Origin: an uncultured Colwellia sp.
GTDB lineage: Bacteria; Pseudomonadota; Gammaproteobacteria; Enterobacterales; Alteromonadaceae
Reading direction: 5' to 3'
DNA length: 40,174 bases
Assembly (NCBI GenBank): GCA_913063325.1
Contig: CAJXYE010000043.1
Location: forward strand, 1 to 40,174
In this document: positions 11,001 to 18,800 of the stretch, piece by piece
Position numbering within the stretch: the first letter of the stretch is position 1
Layout: every line of letters starts with the position of its first letter
Program-made: the position numbers and the translations under genes
Notes under the pieces: model-generated
Database searches by the model: none
What the model was told of the DNA's origin: nothing
The model's input: the letters and a program-made list of their open reading frames with translations, nothing else

Positions 11001-12978
11001 GACCATCATCAGTGATGAATTACTTGATATCGATACTGCAACCGTAGAAGTTGCTCACGATACAGACAACCTTAGCAATAACCTAGGTACACGTTTAACG
11101 CTAACCGGTGTTGCTACTGACAGTTATGCACTTGCAACGGGCTCAAGTATTGACAAAGCGATTGATAGCAATTCGGTATTTTTAGTTAGCGGCGGCGCAA
11201 AAGGCGTAACAGCTCATTGTGTTATCGAAATTGCTAAACAATATCAGTCTAAATTCATCCTATTAGGTCGAAGTGTCTTTGACGAAAATGAGCCGAGCTG
11301 GGCACAAGGTATTACTGAAGAAGTCGCACTGAAAAAAGCCGCGATGCAAGCATTGATTGCTGCTGGTGATAAACCAACACCCGTGAAAGTGACAAAATTT
11401 GTTCGTCCAGTATTAGCTAACCGTGAAATAGCGCAAACTTTATTGGCTATTAAAACTGCTGGCGGCCAAGCACATTATATTGCTGCTGATGTGACTAACA
11501 GTGAAAGTGTAACTGAAGCCGTTGCTCCATTAGTGGCTAAATTAGGCGTCGTTACAGGAATCATCCATGGTGCAGGTGTATTAGCTGATAAGTTTATCGA
11601 GCAAAAAACTTTAGAAGAATTTAATGCGGTATACAGCACAAAAATTGATGGTTTGTTATCGCTACTTGCTGCTACCGAGCAAAAGAATATTAAACACCTC
11701 GTTTTATTCTCATCAGCGGCAGGTTTCTACGGTAACCCAGGACAGTCTGATTACTCTATTGCTAACGATATTTTAAATAAAACCGCGTATCGCTTCAAAG
11801 CATTAAACCCAAGTGCGCAAGTACTTAGTTTTAACTGGGGACCTTGGGATGGCGGTATGGTAACACCTGAGCTTAAACGTATGTTTAACGACCGCGGTGT
11901 TTACATCATTCCGCTTGATGCGGGGGCAAAGTTGTTAGTGAGTGAATTAGCCGCTGATAATAACCGTTGTGCTCAAATTCTAGTTGGTAATGATCTCTCT
12001 AAAGATCAAGCAAAAGGTGACTCTGTAAAAAAGCCACAAGTTAGTCGCTTAACAATAAGTGTTAGTAAAACACTTTTAGCGGCTAACAATGCCTTTCTAG
12101 CTGACCACACTATTGGTGAAGATAAAGTATTACCAACTGTGTGTGCGATTGCCTGGATGAGTGAGGCGGCGACAGCTGCCTACACTGGTTTTTATTATCA
12201 AGGTTTAGATAATTACAAGCTGTTCAAAGGCGTCATCTTTGACGGCAATGAAGCGAGTGATTATCAAATCGATATGAACGCAGAAGTATTTGATGATGGC
12301 ACTCGTTTAGTGGTCGACACTAAAATATCAAGTATCAATGCGGATGGTAAATTGGTCTTTCATTATGGCGCTCAGTTGACGTTAGTGAACCAACTTGAAA
12401 CCAGTGCTGAGATTGACTTAGTTGTACCTACATTAAGTGAAAAAGCAGGTGGAAGTGCCGCAGAGCTTTATAGCAACGGCACTTTATTTCACGGGCCGAG
12501 TTTACAAGGTATAAGTGAAATACTTGAGTGTAATGACCAAGGCTTATTATTAAGCTGCCAAGTACCTAACGTTGCCAGTGCTAAGCAAGGTGACTTCACT
12601 GTGCCAGATTTAGGCAATACCCTAGGCAATATCATTGGCAAAAAACAAAGTAACATTTTCGCTAATGACATTGCCTATCAGGCGATGTTGGTATGGGTGA
12701 AAAAACAACTTGGCTTAGGCAGTTTACCCTCAAGTACGCAAAGCTGGACGGTATACCGTGAAGTAGCTGTAGGCGAGCGCTTTTACTTGCAACTTAACGT
12801 GGTAAAAAGTTCAGGCAAGGGTAAACAACGCGGCTCTTTAGTTGCCGATATTCAAATGATTGCTGAAAACAAGCAATTATTGAGTGAGATAAAGTCAGCC
12901 AAAGTAACTGCTAGCGCCAACTTAAACGATTTATTTCTCCCTAAAAGTGAGAAAGCACTTATTGAGAAGACAAGTTAA
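5080..12978 (+). CDS. pfaA: PUFA synthase subunit PfaA (KS-MAT-ACPx5-KR-DH-like)
   Basis: A 2632-residue megasynthase subunit for iterative synthesis of a long-chain omega-3 fatty acid. Domains in order: ketosynthase (about 25-490, DAACAGS with active Cys233), malonyl-CoA acyltransferase (about 620-930, GHSFGE with Ser707), and a linker with a charged repeat (VEKIVEVERIVEVEKIV, about 1004-1020). Five ACPs follow, each with LGIDSIKR; the phosphopantetheine serines are at 1254, 1364, 1466, 1577 and 1680. Then come a ketoreductase (about 1770-2290, SGGAKG at 2037-2042) and a C-terminal hot-dog dehydratase-like domain (ADHTIG with His2343, then FHGPSLQG). The chosen ATG at 5080 starts MAKKQQESS, matching the usual PfaA N-terminus; upstream codons overlap pfaR in another frame. 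The stop overlaps the pfaB start by one base (TAATG), implying translational coupling. Confidence 0.96.
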   Translation: MAKKQQESSKTVAKTTSIDNEEQEFNSRLQECPIAVVGMASIFADAKNLEDYWDNIFESVDAIKDVPSDRWAIDDYYNSDPKAADKTYCKRGGFLPEIDFDPMEFGLPPNILELTDIAQLLSLVVARDVLNDAGIGDGSGYDRDKVGITLGVGGGQKQISPLTSRLQGPVLEKVLKSSGVDAEDRAMIIEKFKKAYIGWEENSFPGMLGNVISGRIANRFDLGGTNCVVDAACAGSLAAIKLAISDLLEHRSEVMISGGVCCDNSPFMYMSFSKTPAFTTNEDIRPFDNDSKGMMIGEGIGMMAFKRLEDAERDGDKIYAVLKGIGTSSDGRFKSIYAPRPDGQAKALKRAYDDAGFDPRSCGLLEAHGTGTKAGDAAEFSGLVKHFSAGNEEKQHIALGSVKSQIGHTKAAAGSAGMIKAVLALHHKVLPATIHIDQPNTSLDIENSPMYLNNETRPWMAREDGLPRRAGVSSFGFGGTNYHMVLEEYTPTAQGQYRLNAVPQTILVTAKDEAALIAELKQWQEKLSTVADAQPYIFNALVTDCALQTPANDLARCGFVAKNADEAIKMIDGALKQFSSKADSESWSVPTGIYYRKSAITTKGKVVALFSGQGSQYVNMGRELACNFPSVMQAAQDMDVEFANAGLGQLTPTTYPIPVFSDDARKAQDEVLRLTQHAQPAIGTLSVGLYKTFTNAGFKADFTAGHSFGELTALWAAGVLNDSDYMMLARSRGQAMAAPKDATVDTGTMIAVVGAPEKVAADIKDIKDISIANYNSNNQVVVAGVTSQIAIAIEELKGKGYKVVPLPVSAAFHTPLVGHAQKPFSDAIDNAKFNKPVVPVYSNGTAKVHSNKAADIKKSLKNHILESVHFNEEIDNIYADGGRVFVEFGPKNVLTKLVENILKDKDDVVAIAVNANPKKSADMQMRQAAVQMAVLGLELNNIDPYCAVKRPLAAPKMSPLAMKLTGASYVSPKTKKAFDDALNDGWTIKQATSVPVAVPAPQVVEKIVEVERIVEVEKIVYLNADGSVADGNAITSQEATANTSDVVSSIERSVSQFVDHQQQLLNVHEQYMQGPKDYAKTFDAVLSTQEAGELPESLDRTLGMYHDFQSETLRVHEQYLNNQTDNMAAMLSSAETNAPAVSAPVVTKAAEVKVPVAAQAAPIKPKVAQAVQSAPVTPVTAPVVQTQSPVQTVATAAALAPVAEISVAVSAPAASIDLARIQVVMMEVVAEKTGYPTEMLELEMDMEADLGIDSIKRVEILGSVQEIISDLPELNPEDLAELRTLGEIVDYMTSKAQAVSPSASANESAPALHLVDTTVTASVPAIDLKHIQSVMMEVVAEKTGYPTEMLELEMDMEADLGIDSIKRVEILGAVQEIITDLPELNPEDLAELRTLGEIVSYMQSKVSAAPVAVASARVNESAPAGPAIDLKHIQSVMMEVVAEKTGYPTEMLELEMDMEADLGIDSIKRVEILGAVQETIPDLPELNPEDLAELRTLGEIVSYMQSKVAATPVAVEATSTAASAPVSENNAPIAATTAIDLNYIQSVMMTVVAEKTGYPTDMLELEMDMEADLGIDSIKRVEILGAVQETIPDLPELNPEDLAELRTLGEIVSYMQSKVAPVTQAATESTITEITTETTATIDLDYIQSVMMTVVAEKTGYPAEMLELAMDMEADLGIDSIKRVEILGAVQETIPDLPELNPEDLAELRTLGEIVSYMQSKVSPNEPTDPKGPGSKTVEAVKEASVEAAASFQGAPSATVELTALSSINKIVQDVTVNGGANALVVDDGTGAAVSLSAKLIKQGWKVTALKPNWVVSSSKKAFSKAVNVIEIGTSDKTLDEAQIKDIIDNNEQLDAVIYLQSKQTVDAIEYPKAAKQGLMLAFVLAKLSKVKLATKARASFVVITRQGGALGFANAEGASQGLTQVKADVKADLVQAGLAGLVKTINHEWNAGEDSVFCRIVDLSTKLAADKAATIISDELLDIDTATVEVAHDTDNLSNNLGTRLTLTGVATDSYALATGSSIDKAIDSNSVFLVSGGAKGVTAHCVIEIAKQYQSKFILLGRSVFDENEPSWAQGITEEVALKKAAMQALIAAGDKPTPVKVTKFVRPVLANREIAQTLLAIKTAGGQAHYIAADVTNSESVTEAVAPLVAKLGVVTGIIHGAGVLADKFIEQKTLEEFNAVYSTKIDGLLSLLAATEQKNIKHLVLFSSAAGFYGNPGQSDYSIANDILNKTAYRFKALNPSAQVLSFNWGPWDGGMVTPELKRMFNDRGVYIIPLDAGAKLLVSELAADNNRCAQILVGNDLSKDQAKGDSVKKPQVSRLTISVSKTLLAANNAFLADHTIGEDKVLPTVCAIAWMSEAATAAYTGFYYQGLDNYKLFKGVIFDGNEASDYQIDMNAEVFDDGTRLVVDTKISSINADGKLVFHYGAQLTLVNQLETSAEIDLVVPTLSEKAGGSAAELYSNGTLFHGPSLQGISEILECNDQGLLLSCQVPNVASAKQGDFTVPDLGNTLGNIIGKKQSNIFANDIAYQAMLVWVKKQLGLGSLPSSTQSWTVYREVAVGERFYLQLNVVKSSGKGKQRGSLVADIQMIAENKQLLSEIKSAKVTASANLNDLFLPKSEKALIEKTS
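8720..10240 (+). repeat. five tandem ACP-coding repeats inside pfaA
   Basis: Five copies of a roughly 85-codon ACP module are spaced 102-111 codons apart, separated by Ala/Pro/Val-rich linkers. Each contains MEVVAEKTGYP or MTVVAEKTGYP, ELEMDMEADLGIDSIKR (ELAMDMEADLG in copy 5) and LPELNPEDLAELRTLGEIV. Copies 3, 4 and 5 share ETIPDLPELN while copies 1 and 2 have EIISDLP/EIITDLP, suggesting more recent duplication or gene conversion among the later copies. Confidence 0.95.
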
Positions 12979-15587
12979 TGGCAACGAATAATTATAACAG
13001 CGCCATTATTGGTTTAGATGCGCAATTTGAAAATCAGCACAGTGTTCAAGATAATATTGATAGTGTTGAGCGTGCCCTTTACTTGGGTAAGAGCCTAGGT
13101 AAAAGCTTAACCAAAGGTCAGGGTGATACAGTAGAAAGCACCCTTGAACTTAGCTGCTTAGCTGCCGTTGAGCGAATGGCGCTTGCTAACCAAGTGCCAT
13201 ACACTGATATCAAGGTTATCGTGCTGGCTCAAAACGGTACTGACCAAGCGAAGCAAGCAAAGTCAATAATCGATATTGATAATGCGGTGGTGGTTAGTTC
13301 ATTAGCCAAGGCGATGTTACAGATTGATGTGCTTATTGGCCAAAATGCCTTAGTGGCATTAGTTGGCGTTAACTTAGCTAAAAGCTTTACTTCAAATGAA
13401 TTAGCTACAAATGAATTAGCTGAAAATGACTTAGCCGCAGATACAGTAGCGACTAACAGTTTTGATGAATGCTTTACTGGCTATCAAAATTGTCATGGTT
13501 TGGCTGCATTGTTATTTTCATCGGTAAGTTTTGCGCAAAGTAATTACAGTTATGTTTACTCATGGTTAAAAGGCTTTGCCGTTGGTGATGAAATCACTAA
13601 TTTTACTGAGGTGAGCGAAGTAACTGCATCAGCATTGGATAATGCTCAAGTTAACGCTAATGATATTGGTTTGTTAGAAGTTTCAGCTTTGGCGGATAGC
13701 CAACTTGCCATGGCAGAGTCTACTGGTTTAATTGCCAGTTATGCTGATAAAGACAAATTAACTACGGCAGTTTCCTGTGCGCGTAGTGTCACCGGTGAGG
13801 GCGAAGGTTTTTCACAAGTATTTGGTTTACTGCGCAGCGTTATTGCCTTGCAGCAACGTTATATTCCGGCCATTAGTGATTGGCAGCAACCCTTAACAAG
13901 TGAATTACAAAATTGGCAGGATTCAAGTTTTTATCTTGCGACTGAGGCAAGGCCTTGGTATCCACAGCCAAATGGCCGTGCTCACTTGGCAGCTTATAGT
14001 TGTTTGACTGATAATGATGAATATTGTCATTTAATCCTTGAAGAAAATAAGCTTAACTGCGGCAGTGAAAAGCACCCTAGCCAAGATATTCGTCACAATG
14101 GCTTTATTGCTTGTAGTGAGCTGAAAATGGTTTTAGTGGCCGCTGACTCCGAGCAAGCTTTACTGGCAAGGCTTGCTGAAATAGAAAGTGCCAGCGAATC
14201 GCTAAAAGAATTAGCTTTAAGCGGTTATAACCAAGCTCAATCAGCAACTAGTCGGCTCACTATTCGGTACACTATTGTGTTGTTAGCGGAATCTAAAGAA
14301 GAGCTATTAAAAGAAGTCGCTTCAGCCAAATTAGGCATTGTTGCTGCATTTGAAAAAGATAAAGAATGGCGTACACCAAAAGGCAGTTATTTTACCCCCA
14401 GCCCGGTTAATAGCGATTTAACTGTAAGTGGAGGCTCCAACAATGTCTCATTTTTATACCCAGGCATTGGCGCAACATATGTGGGTTTAGGACGTGATTT
14501 ATTTCATTTGTTTCCTGAAATTCATCAAGACGTTGCCGATTTAGCTGATGATATTGGCGCTAGTTTAAAAGATAAATTGCTAAACCCGCGCACCATTGTT
14601 CGCCCTAGTTTTAAAGAGTTAAAACAACTTGATTTAAACTTGCGCGGTAACTTAGCTGATATCGCAGAAGCTGGTGTTGGTTTCGCGTGTGTTTTTACTA
14701 AAGTTTTTGAAAACGTCTTTAAAGTTAAAGCAGATTATGCCACTGGTTATAGCATGGGCGAAGTCAGTATGTATGCAGCACTTGGTGCATGGCAACAACC
14801 GGGTCTAATGAGCGCACGACTTGCCAATTCTAGCACTTTCAATGAACGCCTTTGTGGTGACTTATTAACCTTGCGTGAGCATTGGGGTTTACCTAAATCC
14901 GCTGACCTTGCTGAAGCTAATAACCAAACTGAAAAAGCTAATGAACTGATTTGGGAAACTTATACCATCAAGGCAACACTTGATGAAGTTATCAAAGCCA
15001 GTGAAGGTGAAGATCGAGTTTATTGCACCATCATCAATACCCCAGACAGCTTGCTACTGGCAGGTTATCCCGCAGATTGTTTACGCGTGATTAAAAAACT
15101 GGGTGTGCGCGCCATGGCATTAAATATGGCCAATGCCATTCATAGTGCTCCAGCCCAAAAAGAATACCAAGACATGGTTGAGTTATACACTATGGATGTT
15201 AACCCACGTTTGAAAACCAAGATGTATTCAAGTTCGTGTTATTTACCAGTACCACAGCTAAGTAAAGCTATCGCTCACAGTGTCGCTAAATGTTTGTGTG
15301 ATCGAGTAGATTTTCCGCGTTTGATTAATACCATGCATGACAAAGGTGCACGGATATTCATTGAAATGGGACCTGGTCGTTCATTGTGTAGCTGGACTGA
15401 TAAAATTTTGGACTTTGGTGTTCAAGGTGGAGCGAAAGATAAACCACGCGTTGCTGTACCGGTAAATGCTAAAGGTACCAGTGACGAGTTAACGTATTTA
15501 AGAGCTTTGGCTAAGTTGATCAGCCATGGCGTGAAACTTGATATCAAGACCTTATTTAAAGGCTCGATAATCGTGCAGAAAAAATAG
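12978..15587 (+). CDS. pfaB: PUFA synthase subunit PfaB (degenerate KS + acyltransferase)
   Basis: An 869-residue subunit. Residues about 485-800 form an acyltransferase: FLYPGIGATYVGLG, then GYSMGEVSMY with nucleophile Ser592, then AIHSAPAQKEY with the expected His and IFIEMGPGRSLC. The N-terminal half is ketosynthase-like in its C-terminal part (TAVSCARSVTGEGEGFSQVFGLL, ARPWYPQPNG, AAYSCLT) but shows no DxACxSS active-site motif, so it should be catalytically inactive. In characterised systems PfaB influences whether EPA or DHA is made, and DHA-type PfaB proteins carry this KS-like N-terminus; a DHA product is therefore inferred, not shown. Translation is coupled to pfaA through a one-base overlap. 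A tandem-like run (ELATNELAENDLAADTVATN) lies near residue 138. Confidence 0.93.
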   Translation: MATNNYNSAIIGLDAQFENQHSVQDNIDSVERALYLGKSLGKSLTKGQGDTVESTLELSCLAAVERMALANQVPYTDIKVIVLAQNGTDQAKQAKSIIDIDNAVVVSSLAKAMLQIDVLIGQNALVALVGVNLAKSFTSNELATNELAENDLAADTVATNSFDECFTGYQNCHGLAALLFSSVSFAQSNYSYVYSWLKGFAVGDEITNFTEVSEVTASALDNAQVNANDIGLLEVSALADSQLAMAESTGLIASYADKDKLTTAVSCARSVTGEGEGFSQVFGLLRSVIALQQRYIPAISDWQQPLTSELQNWQDSSFYLATEARPWYPQPNGRAHLAAYSCLTDNDEYCHLILEENKLNCGSEKHPSQDIRHNGFIACSELKMVLVAADSEQALLARLAEIESASESLKELALSGYNQAQSATSRLTIRYTIVLLAESKEELLKEVASAKLGIVAAFEKDKEWRTPKGSYFTPSPVNSDLTVSGGSNNVSFLYPGIGATYVGLGRDLFHLFPEIHQDVADLADDIGASLKDKLLNPRTIVRPSFKELKQLDLNLRGNLADIAEAGVGFACVFTKVFENVFKVKADYATGYSMGEVSMYAALGAWQQPGLMSARLANSSTFNERLCGDLLTLREHWGLPKSADLAEANNQTEKANELIWETYTIKATLDEVIKASEGEDRVYCTIINTPDSLLLAGYPADCLRVIKKLGVRAMALNMANAIHSAPAQKEYQDMVELYTMDVNPRLKTKMYSSSCYLPVPQLSKAIAHSVAKCLCDRVDFPRLINTMHDKGARIFIEMGPGRSLCSWTDKILDFGVQGGAKDKPRVAVPVNAKGTSDELTYLRALAKLISHGVKLDIKTLFKGSIIVQKK

Positions 15588-15599
15588 AAATAAAGTGAG

Positions 15600-15770
15600 T
15601 GGATACTCGACAAAAACCTCGGGTATGACATAAGTCGGTGGACACTTGTCTCACCTCCGTCATCCCCGAAGTGTCTAATCGGGGATCCATTGCGCTTAGC
15701 TCTATCGCCTAATTAATGGCATAGCAGGAAAAAACAAACTGGATACCCGACAAAACCCTCGGGTATGACG
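15600..15770. repeat. three hairpin repeats between pfaB and pfaC (unit A)
   Basis: Hairpin A1 (15600-15630) pairs ATACTCGA with TCGGGTAT. A2 (15658-15689) pairs ATCCCCGA with TCGGGGAT perfectly. A3 (15740-15770) pairs ATACCCGA with TCGGGTAT perfectly. A1 and A3 read TGGATA...TATGAC while A2 reads CGTCAT...ATCCA, so A2 is inverted relative to the others. The stems differ in base composition from the copies after pfaC but pairing is retained. They occupy most of the 225-bp pfaB-pfaC gap and could affect transcript processing or termination within the operon. Confidence 0.85.
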
Positions 15771-15812
15771 TAATAAACGTTAAAAAGAATTATAAAACTT
15801 TTCGAGGAAAGT

Positions 15813-18800
15813 ATGGAAAATATTGCCGTAGTAGGTATTGCTAATTTATTCCCAGGATCTTCTGCACCAGAAGAATTTTGGCAACAGTTACTGAAGAAAC
15901 AAGATTGCCGCAGCAAAGCCACAAAAGAACAAATGGGTGTTGATCCTGCCAAGTATACTGGCAAGAAAGGCGATACCGATAAATTTTATTGTGTTCACGG
16001 TGGTTATATTCGTGATTTTGACTTTGATTCAACAGCGTTTGTTCAAAATAATAATGGCTTAACGGCAGATTATCTAAATCAATTAGATGAGTTAAACCAA
16101 TGGGCGCTTTATGTTACTCAACAAGCATTAACCGATGCTGGTTATTGGGGCAGTGACAAGCTTGAGCACTGTGGTGTTATTTTAGGAAATTTATCTTTTC
16201 CAACAAAATCATCTAACCACTTATTTATGCCCTTGTATCATCAAGTAGTTAATGATGCGTTAAAAGCCAGTGTTGATAAAAACTTTCAGTTAAGTCACTT
16301 TTCGGATACCGACATTAGCGATAAAAATGTACATGCAGATAATGCCCTAGTGGCAGGTTATCCTGCAGCATTACTCGCAAAAGCTGCAGGTTTAGGCGGT
16401 ACACATTTCGCCCTTGACGCTGCTTGTGCATCGAGCTGTTATTCAGTAAAACTGGCTTGTGATTATTTACACACGGGCAAGGCTGATATGATGTTAGCTG
16501 GCGCGGTTTCTGGCGCTGATCCTATGTTTGTTAATATGGGTTTCTCAATTTTCCAAGCTTATCCCGCAAACAATATTCACGCCCCGTTTGATAAAAATTC
16601 ACAAGGTTTATTTGCTGGCGAAGGTGCTGGCATGATGGTGCTTAAACGCCATAGTGATGCGGTACGTGATGGTGATAAAATTCACGCTATTATCAAAGGC
16701 GGCGCTTTATCTAATGATGGTAAAGGCGAGTTCGTCTTAAGTCCAAATACCAAAGGACAGGTGTTAGTTTACGAACGTGCCTATGACAATGCTGGTGTTG
16801 ATCCTCGTGATGTTGATTACATTGAATGTCATGCAACGGGTACTCCCAAAGGTGACAACGTTGAACTTGGTTCAATGGATACTTTTTTTAGTCGCTTCCC
16901 AAGAGAAAAGGGTAATAAACCACTACTTGGCTCAGTAAAGTCTAACTTAGGTCACTTGCTAACCGCCGCAGGCATGCCGGGCATGACTAAGGCTATTTGG
17001 GCACTTAATGAAGCGAAAATTCCCGCAACAATAAACTTAAATGAGCCACTAACGTCGAAAAAAGGCTATTTAGGCGGCGCACAAATGCCAACGGACACTA
17101 TTGATTGGCCAAGCTCCCAAAGTAGTAACGGTACCATCAAGGCAAGAACTGCTGGCGTCAGTGTTTTTGGTTTTGGTGGCTCTAATGCCCATTTGGTTTT
17201 ACAACAACCAACACAAATCCTAGCGCCGATAACTAGTTCTCCTAAAGCACGCGAGCCGTTAGCGATTATTGGTATGGACGCGCACTTTGGCGTGGCTAAA
17301 GATTTGGCAAGTTTCAACGCGCTTATTCAGCGTAATGGCAATACCTTTAGAGAATTGCCAACTAAGCGCTGGAAAGGCATGGAAAATAACACGGCAGTGA
17401 TGAATGCCTTATCTTTAGCTAAAGCGCCAGTAGGCGGTTATGTTGAAGATTTTGATATTGATTTCTTACGGTTTAAAGTACCGCCAAACGAGCAAGACTG
17501 TTTAATTCCACAGCAATTGATGATGATGAAGGTAGCTGATAATGCCGCCAAAGATGCAGGCCTTAAAGAAGGCAGTAATGTTGCCGTATTAGTGGCAATG
17601 GGCATTGAGCTAGAGCTTCATCAATACCGTGGTCGAGTGAATTTAAGCACGCAAATTGAAGAGAGTTTATTACAACAAGGCGTAAGCTTAAGTGATGAAC
17701 AACGTGAAACCTTAACTAATATCGCCAAAGATGGTGTTGCTCACGCCGCGCAGCTTAACCAATATACCTCGTTTATCGGTAATATTATGGCGTCGCGTAT
17801 TTCAGCGTTATGGGACTTTACTGGTCCAGCCATTACTTTATCGGCTGAAGAAAATTCAGTTTATCGCTGTGTTGAATTAGCAGAAAATCTATTTCAAACT
17901 TCGGATATCGATGCGGTCATTATTGCCTCGGTAGATTTAGCTGGCTCGATAGAAAATATCACCCTAAGGCAGCACTATGGCCCAGTCAATAATGGCAAGG
18001 TAGCCATTGACCAACAAAATTCAAGTAATGTTCTTAATCAAGAGCAATGGTCAGTAGGTGAGGGCGCAGCTGCTTTTGTTGTTAAACCAAGATCTACAGT
18101 AAATGAACAAAGTATCTATGCCACTATCGACGCGGTCAGTTTTGCTAATGGCTGTGATGAAAGTGCTATCACTAAAGCGGCAACAAACGCTTTGGCAATC
18201 GCAGGACTTAGCGCTGCAGAAATCAACAGTGTTGAAGCACATGCTAGTGGCTTTATTGCTGAGAATGCAGCAGAAAAACAAGCACTACCAAAACTTTATT
18301 CAGGTAAAGCTATCAGCTCGGTTAAAAGTAATGTTGGTCATACCTTTAATGCCTCAGGTGTTGCTAGTATTGTTAAATCTGCGCTGATCCTCGATATAAA
18401 TACCTCGGCTCATACCGCTTCTCATATAGCAATTAACGGTTTAGGCAAAGATGAAAGCTGTGCTCACTTGATACTTTCTTCAAGTAAGCAAGTGCATCAA
18501 GCAGCTCCCGAACCAACAGGAAAGCAACGACCTAAGTTAATTAAAAACATTACTTTAGGTGGTAAAGCCATTTTTGATGACATTATCGAAAATGCGCAAA
18601 CAAGCGACATGGCAGACATCAAACAAGCATTTGCCAAGCAGCCTTTAGCGAATGTTAAAAAAGCAGTTAATGTTAAAAATCTACAGCCTAAATTGTTAAC
18701 CACATTAGCAGCACAAACAGAGCAAGTTAATACTGCTCAGCAAGCTAACCAATCTATTCAAGCCAAAACACGGTCAACCGTCGTTACGGGAGTACAAGTG

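Noticed and set aside
15600..15770. Hairpins considered as Rho-independent terminators
   Set aside because: The stems are not followed by T-runs, occur in both orientations and share a conserved sequence with other copies, which fits a repeat family better.
18103..18387. A 94-codon plus-strand frame inside pfaC
   Set aside because: Out-of-frame shadow of the strongly supported pfaC; composition is not protein-like in context.
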